Assembly (NCBI RefSeq): GCF_023700005.1
Contig: NZ_JAMLJK010000001.1
Coordinates: 372,001-436,000, forward strand
Direction of reading: 5' to 3'
Source of the DNA: Larsenimonas rhizosphaerae
Lineage (GTDB): Bacteria; Pseudomonadota; Gammaproteobacteria; Pseudomonadales; Halomonadaceae
Length of the DNA: 64,000 nt
The translations under genes were made by a program, and so were the position numbers. Below, one piece after another: positions 54,032 to 63,193 of this stretch (positions are counted from its first letter, which is position 1; every line of letters starts with the position of its first letter). The notes below the pieces were generated by a model. That model saw nothing but the letters and a program-made list of their open reading frames with translations. It was not told the DNA's origin and searched no databases.

Positions 54032-55554
54032 TGCATAGCAGCGATACGGCGGATGTGGTGATGCGTGCCGAGGCGATCTCCATGGTCTACCCGGGCACGA
54101 TCGCTCTCAACGAGGTGGATTATCGCGTATACCGCGGCAAGGTGAACGTGATCATCGGGGAGAACGGTGCAGGCAAGTCGACACTCATGAAGATTCTGGC
54201 CGGGGTGCAGCAACCAACATCCGGCCGGATTTTTCTGAACGAAGAGCAGGTGACGTTCAGCAGCACCCGGGACGCAGCCTCCAGAGGTGTCGGCATGGTG
54301 CATCAGGAGCTGAACCTGTTCGGCAACCTGAGCGTGGCGGAGAACATCTTCCTTGGTCGTGAACGTCAGCGCGGGCTGATGCCGATCGACACCGCCGAAC
54401 AGCACCGGATTACCGCCGAGCTGATGGCGCGACTGAATCAGGATATCGCTCCCTCGGAGCTGCTTTCCAACCTCAAGGTCGGCCAGCAGCAGCTGGTCGA
54501 GATCGCCAAGGCTCTGGCAGATCAGGCGGATGTACTTATCCTGGACGAGCCGACCTCGGCGCTTTCAAAGACCGAAATCGAATTGTTGTTCGAGGTCATC
54601 CGTGATCTGACGGCCCAGGGCGTATCGATCATCTACATTTCTCACCGGCTCGAGGAGCTGATGGCGATCGGTGATCACATCACCATCCTGCGCGACGGCA
54701 ATCTGCAATCGGAGGCGCTGATCGAAGCCATCGATGTGCCATGGATCGTGCGTGAAATGCTGGGCAGTGATCCGGTGACCGACTTTTTGAAGCCGGGCCG
54801 TGAGTTTGGCGAGCCGGTACTGGAGGTGCGCAACCTGAGCCTGGTCAGCACTACCGGGCTGACGCTGGTCGATGAAGTGTCGCTTGAGGTAAGGGCCGGG
54901 GAGATCGTCGGTGTCTACGGCCTGATGGGCGCCGGTCGCACGGAGCTGATGGAATGTCTGCTCGGCCTTCAGCGCTATCAGGGCGAGATTACCCTTGATG
55001 GCCAGAGCGTGCACGAGGGCACCAGTACCAGTGAGCGCATTCGCCGGGGCATGTGTCTGGTGCCGGAAGATCGCAAGAAAAACGGCATCTTCCCGGTGTC
55101 CTCGGTCAGTAACAACATGACGATTTCCAGCCTGTGGCGACGGCTGAAGCACCGCTTCACCATCGATGAACCGGCAGAAGATGCCGCAGTGAATTCGGCC
55201 ATCAACACCCTGTCGATCAAGGTCTCCTCGCCGGATATCGAGATTCGTGCCCTGAGCGGGGGCAACCAGCAGAAGGTCGTGATCGGTCGCACCCTGTTGA
55301 CCGACCCAAAGATGCTGCTGCTGGATGAACCTACCCGCGGTATCGACATCGGCGCCAAGGGCGACGTGTTCGACATGATGGTATCGCTCTCCGAGCGGGG
55401 GATCGGGGTGCTGTTTTCGACCTCGGACCTCAAGGAAATCATGGCCGTCTCGGACCGTATCCTGGTGATGTCAGGCGGCAGGCTGACCGCCAACGTATCG
55501 CGTCACGACGCAACAGAATCCGCGCTTGTCTCGGCAAGTGCGCAAGGGCTCTAG
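54031..55554 (+). CDS. rbsA: Sugar ABC transporter ATPase, duplicated domain (RbsA)
   Basis: A 507-residue protein with two ABC domains. The first has Walker A GENGAGKSTLMK, signature LKVGQQQLVEIAKAL and Walker B VLILDEPTSALSK. The second has a degenerate Walker A (GLMGAGRTELME), signature LSGGNQQKVVIGRTL and Walker B MLLLDEPTRGIDIG. This asymmetry is normal for the RbsA/AraG/MglA group. It powers the RbsC permease. Confidence 0.95.
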   Translation: MHSSDTADVVMRAEAISMVYPGTIALNEVDYRVYRGKVNVIIGENGAGKSTLMKILAGVQQPTSGRIFLNEEQVTFSSTRDAASRGVGMVHQELNLFGNLSVAENIFLGRERQRGLMPIDTAEQHRITAELMARLNQDIAPSELLSNLKVGQQQLVEIAKALADQADVLILDEPTSALSKTEIELLFEVIRDLTAQGVSIIYISHRLEELMAIGDHITILRDGNLQSEALIEAIDVPWIVREMLGSDPVTDFLKPGREFGEPVLEVRNLSLVSTTGLTLVDEVSLEVRAGEIVGVYGLMGAGRTELMECLLGLQRYQGEITLDGQSVHEGTSTSERIRRGMCLVPEDRKKNGIFPVSSVSNNMTISSLWRRLKHRFTIDEPAEDAAVNSAINTLSIKVSSPDIEIRALSGGNQQKVVIGRTLLTDPKMLLLDEPTRGIDIGAKGDVFDMMVSLSERGIGVLFSTSDLKEIMAVSDRILVMSGGRLTANVSRHDATESALVSASAQGL

Positions 55555-55555
55555 C

Positions 55556-56620
55556 ATGAATACACCACACAACAGCACTTCTTCCCCGGCGTCCATCATG
55601 TCGAAGGACAACCTTTTGTTGCTCGTATTGAAGATGCGGACGTTCATCGCCCTGTTCTTGATACTGGCTTTTTTTACCGTGATGGTGCCGGGCTTTCTGG
55701 AGCCCAGCAGCCTGGTCATCATGGTCAAGCACATTGCCATCAATGCCTTTCTGGCCCTGGGCATTACCTTTGTCATCATCACCGCCGGCATTGACCTGTC
55801 GATCGGGGCCATTCTGGGCTTCTGCGGCATGGTGGCGGGCTGGCTGATCACCAAGGGTATCGTGTTGCCGATGCTGGGCATTGCCATCTTTCCAAGCATC
55901 TGGCTGGTCGTGCCCATGGTACTGGTCATCGGTGGATTGATCGGGGCACTCAATGGCCTGTTGATCACTCGCTACAACGTCGCGCCGTTCATCTGCACCC
56001 TCGGTACCATGTACATCGTGCGTGGCGCCGCCATGCTGCTGTCCGGTGGCGAGACCTTTACCGGCCTGTCCGGCAATCCGCAACTGGGCAATACCGGGTT
56101 TGAACTGATCGGCTCGGCCAGGCTGCTGGGACTGCCCTATGCGATCTGGATGATGTTCATTCTGGCCGCCGTCATTGCCTATATCGCCAAAAGGACCCAG
56201 TTCGGGCGTCACGTATTTGCCATTGGCGACAATGAGCACTCTGCGGAGCTCTCCGGGGTCAAGGTCGCTCGGGTGAAGGTGTGGGTCTATACCATCTCGG
56301 GGCTGTGCGCGGCACTGGCGGGCATTGTGGTGTCATCCCAGCTGGTGGCAAGCCACCCGGCCACCGGCATCGCCTTCGAGATGAATGCCATTGCGGCCGT
56401 GGTGCTGGGCGGCACCTCACTGGCCGGCGGTCGTGGTTCGATCATGGGCACACTGATCGGCGCCTTCGTGATCGGGATTCTGGCCGATGGCCTGGTCATG
56501 ATGGGGGTCAGCGAATTCTGGCAGATGGTGGTCAAGGGGCTGGTCATCATTGTGGCGGTCATCATCGATCAGAAACAAAGCCGGCTGCAGCACAAGGCTG
56601 CCATCGTCAAACAAAAATAG
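55556..56620 (+). CDS. rbsC: Sugar ABC transporter permease (RbsC)
   Basis: A 354-residue permease with about 8-10 membrane helices. BPD_transp_2 family segments are AFLALGITFVIITAGIDLSIG, ALNGLLITRYNVAPFICTLGTMYI, FAIGDNEHSAELSGVKVARVK and AVVLGGTSLAGGRGSIMGTL. The EAA-like DNEHSAELSGV loop contacts the ATPase. It starts just after the rbsA stop (1-nt gap). Confidence 0.94.
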   Translation: MNTPHNSTSSPASIMSKDNLLLLVLKMRTFIALFLILAFFTVMVPGFLEPSSLVIMVKHIAINAFLALGITFVIITAGIDLSIGAILGFCGMVAGWLITKGIVLPMLGIAIFPSIWLVVPMVLVIGGLIGALNGLLITRYNVAPFICTLGTMYIVRGAAMLLSGGETFTGLSGNPQLGNTGFELIGSARLLGLPYAIWMMFILAAVIAYIAKRTQFGRHVFAIGDNEHSAELSGVKVARVKVWVYTISGLCAALAGIVVSSQLVASHPATGIAFEMNAIAAVVLGGTSLAGGRGSIMGTLIGAFVIGILADGLVMMGVSEFWQMVVKGLVIIVAVIIDQKQSRLQHKAAIVKQK

Positions 56621-56672
56621 CGCGCCGAGCCACCGCCGCGTTCGGCGGTGCCGGCAGGATCTGGAGCAGGAC

Positions 56673-57113
56673 ATGCTGAAGAACATACACCCGCTACTCA
56701 GTGGCGAGTTGCTGAACGTATTGCGCACCATGGGGCATGGTGATGATATTGCCCTGGTTGATCGCAACTTCCCCGCGACCTCGCTGGCCAACGGGCGGCC
56801 GGTCATCCGGCTGGACGGCAACAGCGTCAGCGAGGCGGCAGAAGCCATTCTGTCGGTACTGCCGCTCGACAGCTTCGTGGATCACCCGGTGCGGCGCATG
56901 GAAGTGGTCGGTGAAGACCCCGCGACCCTGCCGGAAGTACAGCAGGAGTTTTCAGCTCTGCTGCACTCGGTCGATAGTGACAGGGCGGCGATGGGGTCGC
57001 TGGAGCGGTTTGCCTTTTACGAGGCTACCCGTCAGGCCTTTGCGGTGGTGGTCACCGGCGAGGCGCGAGGATATGGCTGCTTTCTTTTGAAAAAGGGCGT
57101 CATTTTTTCCTGA
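56673..57113 (+). CDS. RbsD/FucU-family sugar mutarotase, FucU-like
   Basis: A 146-residue protein. MLKNIHPLLSGELLNVLRTMGHGD, DRNFPA and IRLDG near the N-terminus, with a catalytic His in MGHGD, match FucU more closely than RbsD (which starts MKKGTVLNSDISSVISRLGH). It would interconvert anomers of the imported sugar. The FucU character leaves open whether the operon serves fucose-like or ribose-like sugars. No kinase gene accompanies it. A GGAGCAGG precedes the ATG. Confidence 0.88.
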   Translation: MLKNIHPLLSGELLNVLRTMGHGDDIALVDRNFPATSLANGRPVIRLDGNSVSEAAEAILSVLPLDSFVDHPVRRMEVVGEDPATLPEVQQEFSALLHSVDSDRAAMGSLERFAFYEATRQAFAVVVTGEARGYGCFLLKKGVIFS

Positions 57114-57135
57114 GCGGAGCGCGTTACTGCCAGCA

Positions 57136-57168
57136 GCCTGATCGGATAGCCGCCGATCGGGCTTTTTT
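57136..57168 (+). terminator. Rho-independent terminator of the sugar ABC operon
   Basis: A 10-bp stem (GCCTGATCGG/CCGATCGGGC, one G-T wobble, 7-nt loop) is followed by six T residues, 22 nt after the mutarotase stop. Confidence 0.92.
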
Positions 57169-57244
57169 ATGTCCGTTACCCTGTCAGGCTGTTTTGGACG
57201 GCCGATAAAACACGTTAGACTTTAGTCAAATATTATTATTCGGC

Positions 57245-59470
57245 ATGCCTGCTGCCCCTGCTTCGGGATACTGCACTTTGAGCTCACTTTTGCTTTCGCT
57301 TCAACGCCTCTGGTCCCTGAAACGCTTTTCGTCCGGACTCAAGGTCTTCATTGCCCTGAGTGGCGCGATGGGACTGGGCTGGTATCTCGGGCATGTTTCC
57401 TGGGTCATTCCCTGGTTTCTGGGCATCATCGCCTGCGCACTGGCGGAAACCGATGATAACGTCTGGGGACGGACACGGGCCGTGGCGCTGACGCTGGCAG
57501 CCTTCTGGAGTGTGGCGCTGGGCGTACAGATGCTGCTGCCTCATCCCATTGGATTCGTGGCGGCGTTAACGGTGGGGGCATTTCTGCTGACCATGGGCGG
57601 GGCGCTCGGCGAGCGTTATGGCACCATTGCCCGTGCCACCCTGATTCTGGCGGTCTACACCATGATCGGTCTGGAGCAGAGCCAGGGCAACCACCACGTC
57701 TGGTGGTTTGAGTCCACCATGCTGACACTGGGGGCGGCCTGGTACGGGGCGCTGTCGATTCTCTGGTGCGTGCTGTTTTCACGCCAGCCGGTACAGCAGG
57801 GCATGGCGGAACTGTATCGTCAGCTCAGCGAGTACCTGATTCTGAAATCCTCGCTGTTCGAACCCAGCGATACCCGCGATATTGACCAGACCCGTCTGGC
57901 GCTGGCGCAGCAGAATACCCGGGTGGTGATGGCGATGAATCAGGTCAAGGAGCTGATCATCAACCGGCTGGATAGTCGGCGCGAACAGCCCGAGCTGCAG
58001 CGTTACCTGACGATCTATTTCATTGCCCAGAGCCTGCATGAGCGGGCCAGTTCCACGCATTATCCCTATCACACCCTGGCCGAAACCTTCTTTCACAGCG
58101 ACATCCTGTTTCGCTGCCAGCGCCTGCTCAAGAGCCAGGGCAAGGCCTGCCGCAGTCTGGGTCGGGCCATTCGGCGACGCGAGCCCCTGAACGATACCCG
58201 TCACCCCGGCGCCATGGAGGATCTGCACACCTCGCTTGCCTGGCTGCATCAGCAGGAAGGGCGGTTTGATCCGATGCTGCTGGGGGCGCTGGACGCACTG
58301 GCGCATAACCTGAGCGTGCTGGACCAGGAGCTGGCCCGGGCACACGCGCCGGAAGAAACGGTACTGGCCCCGCACAATACCCTCTATGACCGCTCACCCA
58401 AGTCCCTGCGCGATGCCTGGGCCCGTTTCCGGCAGCACATGAAGCCGTCCTCGCCGATCTTTCGGCATGCCCTGCGTCTGACGCTGGCGCTGGTCGCCGG
58501 GGTTGGTGTCATGCAGGTCAGCGATCTTGAACTCGGGTTCTGGATTCTGCTCACCACGCTGTTTGTCTGCCAGCCCAACTTCGGCTCGACACGGCTTCGC
58601 CTGACCCAGCGTATTGCCGGCACGATCGTCGGGCTGGTGGCCGGCTGGGCCTCGCTGACGCTGTTTCCCTCGCCCTGGATACAAAGCACGATCGCCGTGG
58701 CGGCAGGCGTTGCCTTTTTCGTGAACCGGTCCAGCCGCTACATGCTGGCGACCGGGGCCATCACGCTGATGGTGGTGTGTTGTTTCAACCAGGTACTGGA
58801 CGGGTACAGCGTCATCTGGCCCCGCCTGGTGGATACGGTCATTGGCAGTCTGCTGTCGGGCCTGGCGGTCTTTCTGGTACTGCCTGACTGGCAGGGTCGT
58901 CGGATTCATCAGCTCGCGGCCACGGCACTCAAAAGCAATGGCGCCTATCTGCGCCAGTTGATCGTGCAGTACAGCTCCGGCAAGCAGGATGACCTTGATT
59001 ACCGGCTGGCCCGACGTAATGCCCACAATGCTGACATGGCCCTGTCCTCGGCGTTGTCCAACATGGCTCTGGAACCCGGGCATTTTCGAAAGGATGCTGA
59101 AGCCTGTCTGCCGCTGATGGTGACCACACATACGCTGCTTAACTATCTGTCGGCCCTCGGCGCGCATCGGGATGCACTGCCGGCCCATCCGCATCTGGCC
59201 CTACTGGATGAAAGCAGTGCCTATCTGGCGCAGTCGCTGGAAGAGGTAGCCGATGATCTGACGGCACGGCGGGCAGTGCCGGGGCAGGGAGAGGAGGGTG
59301 CGCGTATCGAAGCGGCGCTCAAGGCATCGCTGCAGGGCATGGACAGCCCCTACCGGCTGGTGCAGATGGAGCTGTTGCTAATTTCACAGCTGCTGTCCAC
59401 CGTGCGCGAGCAGGCCGCGCGCTTGCAGAGCGATGTCTCTGGTGCCCACATCCGGTCAGCGACGGCATGA
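57245..59470 (+). CDS. yccS: YccS/YhfK-family FUSC membrane protein
   Basis: A 741-residue inner-membrane protein with two blocks of about six helices (about residues 30-190 and 395-540), each followed by a cytosolic helical domain. This is the arrangement of YccS and aromatic-acid exporters of the AaeB/FUSC type. The second block contains LGFWILLTTLFVCQPNFGSTRLRLTQRI, the FUSC signature, here quoted in part as LLTTLFVCQPNFGSTRLR. The substrate is unknown; AaeB relatives export hydroxylated aromatic acids. It is convergent with the phosphodiesterase gene, with a short GC hairpin (59474-59492) between the stops. Confidence 0.9.
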   Translation: MPAAPASGYCTLSSLLLSLQRLWSLKRFSSGLKVFIALSGAMGLGWYLGHVSWVIPWFLGIIACALAETDDNVWGRTRAVALTLAAFWSVALGVQMLLPHPIGFVAALTVGAFLLTMGGALGERYGTIARATLILAVYTMIGLEQSQGNHHVWWFESTMLTLGAAWYGALSILWCVLFSRQPVQQGMAELYRQLSEYLILKSSLFEPSDTRDIDQTRLALAQQNTRVVMAMNQVKELIINRLDSRREQPELQRYLTIYFIAQSLHERASSTHYPYHTLAETFFHSDILFRCQRLLKSQGKACRSLGRAIRRREPLNDTRHPGAMEDLHTSLAWLHQQEGRFDPMLLGALDALAHNLSVLDQELARAHAPEETVLAPHNTLYDRSPKSLRDAWARFRQHMKPSSPIFRHALRLTLALVAGVGVMQVSDLELGFWILLTTLFVCQPNFGSTRLRLTQRIAGTIVGLVAGWASLTLFPSPWIQSTIAVAAGVAFFVNRSSRYMLATGAITLMVVCCFNQVLDGYSVIWPRLVDTVIGSLLSGLAVFLVLPDWQGRRIHQLAATALKSNGAYLRQLIVQYSSGKQDDLDYRLARRNAHNADMALSSALSNMALEPGHFRKDAEACLPLMVTTHTLLNYLSALGAHRDALPAHPHLALLDESSAYLAQSLEEVADDLTARRAVPGQGEEGARIEAALKASLQGMDSPYRLVQMELLLISQLLSTVREQAARLQSDVSGAHIRSATA

Positions 59471-59492
59471 ACGCCGCCGCTGATGCCGGCGG

Positions 59493-60662
59493 TCAGTAAT
59501 CGTAGGCGGTCAGGATGTCATTGACCGACTGATCAGGCGCACGGTCAAAGGTCTTGAGGGCGACGGTCGGGCGATTGGTGAAAAAGCCGTCCACACCACG
59601 CTGGCGATAGGTCTCAAGGTCTGCCGGCTGGTCCACGGTGTAGGCATGCACAAGCAGATGGTGTTCGTGCGCCATGTCGATCATCCATGGGGCAGCCAGT
59701 TCGCTATAGCTGAACTGGCGTGAAAAGTCTCCGTCATGCTCGCTTTGAATTGTTGATGGTCCTACCCCGATGGCACCGTGATCCTTCGCGTAGCTCAGCC
59801 ATTCACCGTAGTCCGCCTTCGAGGCAACCTTCTGGCGTGCGTAGTAATCGGCGTCTGTTTCATCTGCGCCCTGCGGGGCTGACTGTTCAAGCGGTATCGA
59901 GCCTTCCCCGCCCCACAATAGCAGGATCTTCGGCACGTTCGGCATCTGCTGCTGCAAGGCCTCAAGGCTTGGCTTTTCAAATGTCTGCAGGATGACGCGG
60001 CCTGGCGTATAGGCAACATTGACTGCCCCATTGGACTCACCGGCCGGTTGTGTTCCGGCCTGTGGCCCAATCCAGTCGTGGGCCTGCAGGTACTGCTTCA
60101 AATCCTTCTCGATGCCCGGAAAAAGGGTAGGTACCTTGGTCTCGATATAAAGCCCGGGGTGGTTGCTGCCCCCCTCGGCAATATCACGAATCTCATCCAG
60201 CGTCATGATCTTCAGGCCCTTGAAGCCTGGTCGGGCCCGGTCCGGGTAGGCCGTGTTGAACCAGCTGCCGGCATCCAGCTGCTTGAGTTCGGCCAGGGTG
60301 AACTGGCTGACCGGGGCATCGGCGCGGGCCGGAAACACCTCGGCCACATTGGTGGTGCGCTGCAGGGTGTTGTCGTGAAGGGCAACCAGGTGGCCATCCC
60401 TTGTGCGCTGTAAATCAAGTTCCAGATAGTCGGCACCCAGGTCACGCGCGAGCAGGTAGGCCGGCCGCGTGGATTCGGGGGCGTTGAAGGAGTCGCCACG
60501 ATGGGCAATGACCGCCGGGTCGGGTATGCCGAGGGCGGCGCTGGTCTGCGCGGAGGATGAGGCGTCCCTGGTCTCGTCGGCCAGGGTGGGTGTGGCAGAA
60601 AGCGCTGCAGTGATGGCCATGGCCAGCAGTGAGGTACGGGCGATCGGGTGACGTGAAGGCAT
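59493..60662 (-). CDS. glpQ: Periplasmic glycerophosphodiester phosphodiesterase
   Basis: A 389-residue exported enzyme with signal peptide (RTSLLAMAITAALSATPTLA-DE). The GDPD domain shows VIAHRGDSFNAPESTRPAY (catalytic His/Arg), YLELDLQRTRDGHLVALHDN (metal Glu/Asp and second His) and a C-terminal LLVHAYTVDQPADLE with GVDGFFTNRP. It hydrolyses glycerophosphodiesters to glycerol-3-phosphate and an alcohol. It is monocistronic as far as can be seen. Confidence 0.93.
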   Translation of the reverse strand: MPSRHPIARTSLLAMAITAALSATPTLADETRDASSSAQTSAALGIPDPAVIAHRGDSFNAPESTRPAYLLARDLGADYLELDLQRTRDGHLVALHDNTLQRTTNVAEVFPARADAPVSQFTLAELKQLDAGSWFNTAYPDRARPGFKGLKIMTLDEIRDIAEGGSNHPGLYIETKVPTLFPGIEKDLKQYLQAHDWIGPQAGTQPAGESNGAVNVAYTPGRVILQTFEKPSLEALQQQMPNVPKILLLWGGEGSIPLEQSAPQGADETDADYYARQKVASKADYGEWLSYAKDHGAIGVGPSTIQSEHDGDFSRQFSYSELAAPWMIDMAHEHHLLVHAYTVDQPADLETYRQRGVDGFFTNRPTVALKTFDRAPDQSVNDILTAYDY

Positions 60663-60879
60663 ACAGGTTCCCTGAATGTTTTCATGAATACCGGTCGGGA
60701 TATCCGGCCGGCATGTTCAGTATGGCTGTCTCTTTGCGGCTTGCCTGGTCCGAAGGTCTGCACCGGGTTTTCGACATGCTCGGGCATTGTCATGCAGTGT
60801 TCATCATGGGTGTGTCATCTCGATGACGCTGCCCATGCTCATGCGAGTGAATGCTCGCCAGCGCGGCTGTAGGCAGGCG

Positions 60880-62013
60880 CTAGCCATTCGACGGCGTCAG
60901 GGTCATCACGTGATCCGGTTTTTCGGCCTTGTAGGTCTCTCCGACCTTCTTGATCGGCTGCTTGAGTGTGAGCCAGGCGTGCTGGCCATTCGGCGAGAGT
61001 GCCAGGCTGTTGGGCATGGCGGCCTCCAGCGGGAGTTGCCCCGTGAGCGTCAGGTCATCGGTATCGATGATCGAGAGTGTCTTCGCGTCACGCTGGCTTA
61101 CCAGCAGGCGATGCTTTGGACCATCAAGGGTCGCGGCCAGGCTGTCGCCGCCCAGGTCGATCGAGGCGATCCGTTTACCGGTGGTGGTATCCAGTACGGT
61201 CACGGCATCACTTTTGGCGTGGGTCACGAACAGGTGGTGTGCGGCCTTGTCGAACGCCAGGTTGAGCGGGCTCCTGCCGCCGGTAGGCCATTGATCGACG
61301 ATCGTGTTGTGGGCCGTGTCTACCACGCGCACCGCGTTGTCCTTGTAGGTCGACACGAACAGGCGGTCGTTTTCGGCATCAAGCGCGAGCCCGGTGGCCC
61401 ACTCGCCGAACCCGGTGACAGTCTTTTCGAGCGAGAAGCGTTGGGTATCGACGACCCACAGCACGCTGTCAGTGCCGACGCCCGAGATATAAAGCGTCTG
61501 GCCATCAGGGGAAAGCACCAGCTGGCGCGGGTTGGGGCCGAACGGCTTCTCTTCCCCCTCGGCCGGTTCAGGGGCGGGCCTGGCCAGTTGCAGGGTATCC
61601 GTGTCGCCGGTGTCGAGGTTCAGACGAATAAGGCTCTGATCGAGCGTATCGCCCAGATACAGGGTCCTGCTGGCATCATCGAGTGCCAGTCCGAAGGCCT
61701 TGCCCGGCAGCGCCCAGCGTTTTTGAATGTCGAGCGTCTTCGGATCGAGCTGGTAGACCATGCCCCTGGCACCCTCGTCGAACCCGCCGGCGCTGGCCAC
61801 GAACACCGCATTCATCGAGGGGCTATAGGCCAGTTCATACAGCGCATGGCCCAGCGCCCGGTCGGTGCGCACCTGCCAGCCGGCCGTGGGCATGGTGCGG
61901 CTTTCGGCGGTATCTGGTGACGTGGTCTGATCGGCTGCGGCTGTGGGTAGCGTCCAGAGCGGCAGGGCAACAAAAGCCCCTAGAACCAGCGCGCGTGGGG
62001 TGGAGATGGGCAT
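60880..62013 (-). CDS. YncE-like exported beta-propeller protein
   Basis: A 377-residue protein with signal peptide (MPISTPRALVLGAFVALPLW, cleavage near AAA-DQ) and YVTN-type propeller repeats (HALYELAYSPSMNAVFVASA, RTLYLGDTLDQSLIRLNLDTG, GQTLYISGVGTDSVLWVVDT, DRLFVSTYKDNAVRVVDT, HHLFVTHAKSDAVTVLDT). E. coli YncE is a periplasmic, iron-regulated propeller of uncertain function that binds single-stranded DNA. Two Fur-box-like sites upstream support the same iron control here. Confidence 0.86.
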   Translation of the reverse strand: MPISTPRALVLGAFVALPLWTLPTAAADQTTSPDTAESRTMPTAGWQVRTDRALGHALYELAYSPSMNAVFVASAGGFDEGARGMVYQLDPKTLDIQKRWALPGKAFGLALDDASRTLYLGDTLDQSLIRLNLDTGDTDTLQLARPAPEPAEGEEKPFGPNPRQLVLSPDGQTLYISGVGTDSVLWVVDTQRFSLEKTVTGFGEWATGLALDAENDRLFVSTYKDNAVRVVDTAHNTIVDQWPTGGRSPLNLAFDKAAHHLFVTHAKSDAVTVLDTTTGKRIASIDLGGDSLAATLDGPKHRLLVSQRDAKTLSIIDTDDLTLTGQLPLEAAMPNSLALSPNGQHAWLTLKQPIKKVGETYKAEKPDHVMTLTPSNG

Positions 62014-62042
62014 GGTGACTCCCTGTGATGATGAATTTAAAC

Positions 62043-62084
62043 GCGTATGATAGTCATTGTTAAATTATAATGATTCTCATGAAT
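62043..62084 (-). promoter_or_regulatory. Pair of Fur-box-like sites upstream of the YncE-like gene
   Basis: The 19-mers at 62043-62061 and 62066-62084 each match the Fur consensus at 13 of 19 positions and lie 30-71 bp before the start codon in an AT-rich stretch. Confidence 0.65.
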
Positions 62085-62120
62085 GATAAAGGGTTCCGGC
62101 GTTGTTTTCATCCGAGGCAC

Positions 62121-62148
62121 CAAAAAAACGCCCGCAGTGGCGGGCGTT
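62121..62148 (-). terminator. Rho-independent terminator of the CbiM-like gene
   Basis: A 9-bp stem (AACGCCCGC with its complement, 4-nt loop) is followed on the minus strand by a run of at least six T residues, 32 nt after the stop codon. Confidence 0.92.
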
Positions 62149-62179
62149 GTGTGAGAGGCAGGCACGGGCGTTTATGCCC

Positions 62180-62854
62180 TCAGGCCGGATTGAGCAGCCG
62201 TCGTGTAAACAGCGGGGTGGCAGACAGCCGGTGCAGGCGTTTGGCCGTTGCCAGCACTCCGAGATCAATCAACGGCTCCACCAGGATGACTGACATGTAG
62301 GCCACGCCGAAGCTCGCAATACTGGCCACGTGCTCGAGCCCCTGGCCGTATACGGCCCAGAAGGCTACCCAGGCTACGATGCCCCCCTGATAGGCCGTTG
62401 AAAGCTTCAGCGCCTGGGTGTAAGTGAGCTCGGTGTAGCGCGTTCCCCTTGCAATGATACGTCCGGCCAGCACATGGATACCCCAGAGCGGTATCAATAG
62501 CGTGGTGACGTTCATGCCGTACTGAGGCAGATCAAACGGAGCGAAAAGCAGCCCCTGCAGCAAAAGCCCCGCTGCCAGCCCAATGGCCGTCGGGCCTGCA
62601 CCAAACAGCAGGAAAAGCGTAGAGCCCAGAATCAGGTGGACTTCCGATACTCCCACCGGATGGTGAGGCAGTACCTGAAAGAAGCCGAAGACCAGCAGGG
62701 TAGCCAACAGGCTACGAGGCACCATGCCGATCAGTCCTCCATCACGGCTGATGGTCTGCCAGGCCATGCGTGCGGCGATGCCCAGCGCACCGGCGGCTGT
62801 CGCATAACTGAGCATCAGTTTGGCGCCGGTCACTACACCGGGTTCGATATGCAT
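62180..62854 (-). CDS. CbiM-like energy-coupling-factor metal/cobalt transport protein
   Basis: A 224-residue membrane protein with about six helices. The N-terminal MHIEPGVVTGAK matches CbiM/NikM, where Met1-His2 and a nearby residue coordinate Co or Ni, so the start is fixed at this ATG (AAGGAG 7 nt upstream). HHPVGVSEVHLILGSTLFLL and FGMN-type YGMNVTTLLIP segments are also family features. No CbiN, CbiQ or CbiO gene follows. A cobalamin riboswitch in the leader indicates repression by B12, so the likely cargo is cobalt. Confidence 0.87.
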   Translation of the reverse strand: MHIEPGVVTGAKLMLSYATAAGALGIAARMAWQTISRDGGLIGMVPRSLLATLLVFGFFQVLPHHPVGVSEVHLILGSTLFLLFGAGPTAIGLAAGLLLQGLLFAPFDLPQYGMNVTTLLIPLWGIHVLAGRIIARGTRYTELTYTQALKLSTAYQGGIVAWVAFWAVYGQGLEHVASIASFGVAYMSVILVEPLIDLGVLATAKRLHRLSATPLFTRRLLNPA

Positions 62855-62889
62855 ATCATCTCCTTGTCTGCACCCACCGTGCAGTCGTG

Positions 62890-63057
62890 TGGTCAGGTGG
62901 TTATCCGGCAGGTTTCCTGGCTTGTGCGTCCTGGCCCGTTTCATCCTTCCCGACCTGTGCGCCAGTGGGTACATGAAAGGGCTCGTCACTTACAGTTGCG
63001 GGGGCAGCCACGGTCTTTCACCGCGTTCCCTTTTCAGTTCAACGGGCTGAACCACCG
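62890..63057 (-). promoter_or_regulatory. Cobalamin (B12) riboswitch
   Basis: On the minus strand the leader of the CbiM-like gene carries the family signatures in order: CTGAAAAGGGAA, GGTG-AAA, GGCTGCCCCCGCAACTGTAA, and the B12 box GCCAGGAAACCTGCC at 62907-62921. The B12 box ends about 50 nt before the start codon, leaving room for a stem that hides the ribosome-binding site when cobalamin is bound. Confidence 0.95.
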
Positions 63058-63193
63058 GATGAACCAGAGCATACGTGCATCGGTCAGGATGAGCACGCCT
63101 GTTGATACCCGGGTGATTCCGGTAATGATTGATGTCAGGAAAATGCTGCGCTGCCGAGCCTCGACGCGGCAGCGAACCGGAGGGCCGTACCGG

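Noticed and set aside
60787-60804. PhoB-box-like sequence (TTGTCAT-N4-TGTTCAT) upstream of the phosphodiesterase gene
   Set aside because: The second half matches poorly and the repeat points away from the gene, so phosphate control is not supported.
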